A stretch of DNA of 10,337 nt, from assembly GCA_046706345.1 (NCBI GenBank), contig JBJKPL010000123.1:1-10337 (forward strand), read 5' to 3'. The notes under the pieces are model-generated. The model searched no databases. It was not told the DNA's origin and worked only from the letters and a program-made list of their open reading frames with translations. The number at the start of each line of letters is the position of its first letter. The first letter of the stretch is position 1. A program made the position numbers and the translations under genes. Shown here piece after piece: positions 6,461 to 10,337 of this stretch. The DNA comes from Sulfidibacterium sp046706345. GTDB taxonomy: Bacteria; Bacteroidota; Bacteroidia; Bacteroidales; F082.

Positions 6461-8203
6461 ATGGAAAAACATACCGATCTTCTGTTGCCATTTCAGAGAA
6501 GTTCTTTCTATAACGAGGAGAACAGGCTTACCTATGTCGGTATGGGAGAGATCGGAGGAAAGGCGCATGGATTGATGCGGATCAATGAGATCCTGAGAAA
6601 AGGTTTTGATCCCGGTCATTTCGAAGAGTTCAAAGTGGGGGTTCCGAATTTATGTGTGATCCGGACCGGCGTTTTTGATGCTTTCATGAAACGGAATGAT
6701 TTATATGGGCTGGCTCTTTCGGGCCTTCCCGACGACCGGATCGCTCATGCGTTTCAAAAAGCCGAGCTTCCGTTTGAAGTGTTGGGAGACCTGAGATCCC
6801 TGATCTCTCAGGTTCACCTGCCCCTGGCGGTAAGATCTTCCAGCCTGCTCGAAGATACGCTCGAAAGGCCTTTTGCAGGGATTTATGAAACCAAAATGAT
6901 CCCCAACAATCAGGTGGATATTGCCGACAGGTTCCGTAAATTGACGGAAGCCATTAAGTTCGTTTATGCTTCCACGTTTTTTAAGGCAGCCAGGGATTAT
7001 ATGAATGCCCTGCCTGACCTGTCTTCCGAAGATGAAAAAATGGCCATTATCATACAGGAAGTGGTGGGTTTACCGCACGAGACTGTATTTTATCCGCACC
7101 TTTCGGGTGTGGCCCGGTCTTTCAACTATTATTCCTTCGGTAACAGTCGTCCGGAAGACGGGGTCGTGAATCTGGCCCTGGGGCTGGGCAAGACGATCGT
7201 GGAAAATGAGCCTACCTGGTTTTTTGCTCCGACAGCACCCGCCGTTGCCCCGCCATTCAACGGCGTTGCTGATCTTTTAAAGAGCACCCAGCTGCGTTTC
7301 TGGGCCGTGAATATGTCCTTGGACATCGAATACAATCCCTTAAAGGAAACTGAATTTCTGGTACAGGAAGATCTCACTTTTGCCGAAAGGCAGGGCGTGC
7401 TGAAACATCTTGTATCAACCTATGATACGAATTCAGGATCCGTTTTCCTTGGAATGGGCAAACCCGGTCCCAGGATCCTGACTTTTGCACCACTGCTGAA
7501 ACTGGGCGATCTTCGTTTGCCGCAACTGCTGATGCATCTGCTGAAAATCAGTGAGGAAATGATGAAGAGCCCGGTGGAGATTGAATTTGCCATGACTTTG
7601 GAAGAAGGGCACCGGGCCCGTTTTGGCTTTTTGCAGGTAAGACCGATGAACGTATCGCACGAGAAAGTGAGGATTACAGGGGAGGAGATGTCCGGCAGGG
7701 AAATTCTTTGTGCTTCGAACCAGATCCTTGGAAACGGGACCCGTGGGGACCTTACCGACATCATTTATCTTAAAAACAAAGAATTCAATCCCTCTCTGGC
7801 GCATCAGATCACCACCGAAATAGAAACCCTGAATCTCCGGTATCTTCGCGAGAAGCGACAATACCTGCTTATGGGCTTTGGCCGTTGGGGTACTTCGGAT
7901 GCCTGGGCGGGCATCCCGGTAACTTACGGGCAGATTTCGAATGCGGCAGTGATCGTAGAAGTCCTGCCCAGGGGCGTGAATTCCGAACTGAGCCAGGGTT
8001 CGCATTTTTTTCACAACCTAATGGCTTTTAATGTATTGTATTTTTCAGTACCTTCATCGGAACAATATGATGTGGATTGGGACTGGCTTTTGAAAATCAA
8101 GCCTGCCTGGGAAAGCGAACAGGTCGCCCTGGTGAAACTGGATCGTCCGCTAAAGGTGAAGGTGGACGGAGAAACCGGTAGAGGCTTCATAAAAAGAAAT
8201 TAA
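6461..8203 (+). CDS. PPDK_N-type ATP-grasp protein without phosphohistidine domain
   Basis: A 580-residue protein whose first 395 residues form the nucleotide-binding (ATP-grasp) domain of PEP synthase and pyruvate phosphate dikinase. Key motifs are GEIGGKAHGL with K34, AVRSSSLLED with R125, FAGIYET (138-144), IIQEVVG (197-203), EIEFA with E375 and LQVRP with Q392 and R394. These sit where PPDK has its ATP-contacting K22, R92, E323, Q335 and following arginine, so nucleotide binding looks intact. The phosphohistidine swivel domain and the PEP/pyruvate barrel are absent, so it cannot make PEP by itself. Residues 396-580 form a separate C-terminal block with MGFGRWGTSDAWAGIPV (471-487), QISNA (491-495) and SQGSHFFHNL (511-520), which I remember from PEP/pyruvate-binding-domain proteins of Bacteroidota but for which I know no function. 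The ATG at 6461 is preferred to a TTG at 6455. It starts 61 bases after gdhA and ends 3 bases before its paralogue, with which it likely acts. Confidence 0.85.
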   Translation: MEKHTDLLLPFQRSSFYNEENRLTYVGMGEIGGKAHGLMRINEILRKGFDPGHFEEFKVGVPNLCVIRTGVFDAFMKRNDLYGLALSGLPDDRIAHAFQKAELPFEVLGDLRSLISQVHLPLAVRSSSLLEDTLERPFAGIYETKMIPNNQVDIADRFRKLTEAIKFVYASTFFKAARDYMNALPDLSSEDEKMAIIIQEVVGLPHETVFYPHLSGVARSFNYYSFGNSRPEDGVVNLALGLGKTIVENEPTWFFAPTAPAVAPPFNGVADLLKSTQLRFWAVNMSLDIEYNPLKETEFLVQEDLTFAERQGVLKHLVSTYDTNSGSVFLGMGKPGPRILTFAPLLKLGDLRLPQLLMHLLKISEEMMKSPVEIEFAMTLEEGHRARFGFLQVRPMNVSHEKVRITGEEMSGREILCASNQILGNGTRGDLTDIIYLKNKEFNPSLAHQITTEIETLNLRYLREKRQYLLMGFGRWGTSDAWAGIPVTYGQISNAAVIVEVLPRGVNSELSQGSHFFHNLMAFNVLYFSVPSSEQYDVDWDWLLKIKPAWESEQVALVKLDRPLKVKVDGETGRGFIKRN

Positions 8204-8206
8204 GCT

Positions 8207-10337
8207 ATGCAGGAAAAACTCATTCAACAGATTTTTGATGAACTGAAAGAACGGGCCAAGGAGTTAAGCTGTCTTTACAATGTCCAGGAAATCCTTCACG
8301 ATGAGGAACGTCTTTCCGGCGAAGTGATCCAGAAAATCGTGGATTCCATCCCTCCGGGATTCCAGTACCCTGAGATCACCACCTGCCGGATCGTATGCCC
8401 CATCGGGACCTTCGTGTCAGGAGACTTTCAGGAAACACGCTGGGAAATCCGGGTGGATATCCTCCTGAAAAATACCACCATCGGCACCATCAGTGTGTTT
8501 TATACCCAGGAAATGCCGGTTTTTGATGAAGGCCCGTTTTTGAAAGAAGAACGCCGGTTGCTGAAAAGCATCGCCGAAAGGATCGGCCTGCAGATCTACC
8601 ACGAGCAACTTCAGTCGGCATCCCGTCTGAAAAACGGTTCGGGTTACAAAGCCGAATGGGAAATTGTGCTGGACATGCTGGCGCAAACCAATCCCAAGCT
8701 GCTTATCAAACTTTCCCGGAAAATGGTGAATCATCTTTACTGGATCGGCATTGCCGAAGCCGAAAAGCTGGTCGAGGAATTCAACCCGGTGATGAGCAAA
8801 AGTCTGAAAAGTACCAGTGAAGAGAACAAGCCCTTTCAGAAAAATGAAAACGGGGATATGATTAAACTGGCGTACAAAGTCTTTAGCCTGGCCGGAGAAA
8901 AAATTTCCGAAAAAGAAGTGCTGGAATACATCCAGAAATGGACTCGCGAGGACCGTTCGGGTTTTTTGTCCGAAATCCTAGAAAATTCTGGTTCCTCCCT
9001 GGCCAAGATCTCTTTGTCACTGGAACGGTATTATCACATGGACCGTGAGATGCTCGAGCTGACACCGCCCCGGAAAAAGAGCTTTATTATTTCCCTGATC
9101 AAGCGTATCCTGACCAGTCAGAAAAGTATGGTCGAGGTGGCGAAAAATATCCTGACCATCAATGATTTCCGTCGCTTGATGAACAACATCATATCTCCGA
9201 TGGATAGTTTTGGTAAAGTGGGAGGGAAGAGTGCCGGACTATTCCTTGCGGAAGAGATCCTTAAAAAAGAATCGGCACACAACAAGCACCTGGCAGATGT
9301 TAAAATTCCCAAAACCTGGTATATTGTTTCCGATGGGTTGCTGAATTTTATGAAATACAATGACATTGATGAGGTGATTGAGCAGAAATACAAGGAAATC
9401 GGACAGATTCGCCAGGAATATCCGTATGTGATCCAGTTGTTCAAGAATTCGGTCCACTCGCCTGAAATTGTCAAAGGACTTCAGATGGCGCTGGACGATT
9501 TTGGCGATGTGCCCCTGATCGTAAGAAGTTCAAGCCTGCTGGAAGACAGCGAAGGGGCTTCGTTTGCCGGGAAATATAAAAGCCTGTTTATTGCCAATCA
9601 GGGGCCCAAAGAAAAACGACTGAACGAGCTGATGGATGCCATCTCCGAAGTCTATGCCTCCACTTTTGGGCCCGACCCCATAGAATACAGGGCGAATAAT
9701 GGGCTACTGGATTTTCACGAGGAGATGGGGATCATGATCCAGGAAGTGGTGGGCACGCGGATCGGTGATTATTTTTTTCCGGCCCTGGCCGGGGTGGCAT
9801 TTAGCAGAAATGAGTTCCGGTGGTCGGGACGCATCAAACCGGAAGACGGTTTGGTCAGACTGGTACCGGGTCTGGGAACCCGGGCCGTGGACCGTTTAAG
9901 CGATGATTATCCCGTTCTGATCTCTCCCGGTCAGCCCAATTTGCGTGTCAACGTTTCGATTGATGAGATCATCCGGTACTCCCCACAATACATGGATGTT
10001 ATCAATATGAAAAAAGAGACGTTCGAGACCATTACCGTCGAGCAGATCCTGCGCCACTATGGAAAAGATTACCCGATGCTCGAAAAGGTGGCTTCGGTGA
10101 TCAAACAGGACTTTATCAGGCCCATGATCCGGCTGGGATCCGACTACACCAACGAAAGCTTCGTGGTAAATTTTGATGGGTTGATCAAAAGAACCGGATT
10201 TCTCGAAAAGATCCGCGAAGTGCTTTCTGCATTGGAAAAGACCTACCAGCATCCTGTGGATATCGAGTTTGCACACAACGGATCGGATTTTTATTTGCTG
10301 CAATGCAGATCCCAGAGCTATAATCCCTCCAGTAAAC
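8207..10337 (+). CDS. GAF-like sensor fused to PPDK_N-type ATP-grasp domain, 3' truncated
   Basis: An open frame of 710 codons that continues past the window end. Residues 1-135 look like a GAF-type sensory domain of the kind seen at the front of sensor kinases: KELSCLYNVQEIL, then IPPGFQYPEITTCRI, then DEGPFLKEERRLLKSIAERI. Residues 150-195 (WEIVLDMLAQTNPKLLIKLS and on) and 215-330 are helical, with KISEKEVLEYIQKW and SSLAKISLSLERYYHMD. From about 333 the PPDK_N ATP-grasp domain begins: FGKVGGKSAGL with K341, IVRSSSLLED with R440, SFAGKYKS (452-459), MIQEVVG (510-516), VDIEFA with E687 and LQCRSQ with Q699 and R701. All main nucleotide-contacting positions seem present. It is paralogous to the preceding gene. 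No TSH phosphohistidine motif is visible before the end, but a later domain cannot be excluded. The ATG at 8207, 3 bases after the upstream stop, gives the natural N-terminus of the sensory domain. Likely a cytoplasmic signal-sensing or regulatory protein using ATP; substrate unknown. Confidence 0.86.
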   Translation, partial: MQEKLIQQIFDELKERAKELSCLYNVQEILHDEERLSGEVIQKIVDSIPPGFQYPEITTCRIVCPIGTFVSGDFQETRWEIRVDILLKNTTIGTISVFYTQEMPVFDEGPFLKEERRLLKSIAERIGLQIYHEQLQSASRLKNGSGYKAEWEIVLDMLAQTNPKLLIKLSRKMVNHLYWIGIAEAEKLVEEFNPVMSKSLKSTSEENKPFQKNENGDMIKLAYKVFSLAGEKISEKEVLEYIQKWTREDRSGFLSEILENSGSSLAKISLSLERYYHMDREMLELTPPRKKSFIISLIKRILTSQKSMVEVAKNILTINDFRRLMNNIISPMDSFGKVGGKSAGLFLAEEILKKESAHNKHLADVKIPKTWYIVSDGLLNFMKYNDIDEVIEQKYKEIGQIRQEYPYVIQLFKNSVHSPEIVKGLQMALDDFGDVPLIVRSSSLLEDSEGASFAGKYKSLFIANQGPKEKRLNELMDAISEVYASTFGPDPIEYRANNGLLDFHEEMGIMIQEVVGTRIGDYFFPALAGVAFSRNEFRWSGRIKPEDGLVRLVPGLGTRAVDRLSDDYPVLISPGQPNLRVNVSIDEIIRYSPQYMDVINMKKETFETITVEQILRHYGKDYPMLEKVASVIKQDFIRPMIRLGSDYTNESFVVNFDGLIKRTGFLEKIREVLSALEKTYQHPVDIEFAHNGSDFYLLQCRSQSYNPSSK

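Noticed and set aside
6461..8203. Annotation as phosphoenolpyruvate synthase or pyruvate phosphate dikinase
   Set aside because: Only the nucleotide-binding domain is present; the phosphohistidine and PEP/pyruvate domains needed for the reaction are missing.

Overview
The window reads as chromosome of an anaerobic bacterium, most likely of the Bacteroidota. The main clue is a TAnnTTTG-type -7 element (TATCTTTG) just upstream of the glutamate dehydrogenase gene, and most genes also lack a clear Shine-Dalgarno sequence. The iron-sulfur and flavin redox genes fit an anaerobe. The phylum is an inference, since no rRNA or other marker is present. All seven genes are on the + strand and no convincing gene was found on the - strand. 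There are no tRNAs, insertion sequences, CRISPR arrays or phage genes.

Region 1 (2-4821) is a tightly packed redox operon. It holds the 3' end of an MvhD/FlpD-type iron-sulfur subunit, a short HdrA/QmoA-like flavoprotein, a full-length HdrA/QmoB-like flavoprotein, a 98-residue winged-helix protein, and a QmoC-like protein in which an HdrC dicluster domain is fused to a six-helix membrane domain. Genes overlap or lie 4 bases apart. The layout resembles the Qmo (quinone-interacting membrane-bound oxidoreductase) complex of sulfate reducers, but MvhD is a separate gene here instead of the tail of QmoB. No HdrB, dsr or apr gene is visible. The simplest reading is a membrane-anchored complex that exchanges electrons between the menaquinone pool and a cytosolic partner through flavins and iron-sulfur clusters. 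Several expected cysteines are missing, in the first HdrC cluster and in the second HdrA, so the electron path may differ from that of known relatives.

Region 2 (4822-5112) is a noncoding gap with a probable terminator, an AT-rich inverted repeat overlapping a 22-bp-spaced direct repeat, and the putative promoter. Region 3 (5113-6399) is a complete Glu/Leu/Phe/Val dehydrogenase with all the catalytic residues I can recognise.

Region 4 (6461-10337) holds two paralogous proteins built on the ATP-grasp domain of PEP synthase and pyruvate phosphate dikinase (PPDK_N). The first has no phosphohistidine or PEP-binding domain and carries a distinctive C-terminal block (GRWGTSD...SQGSHFFHN). The second begins with a GAF-like sensory domain and a helical linker, and runs off the end of the window. 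They are 3 bases apart and probably act together. Architecture suggests a sensing or nucleotide-dependent regulatory role more than central PEP metabolism. I consider this pair, together with the altered Qmo-like complex, the least described biology in the window.
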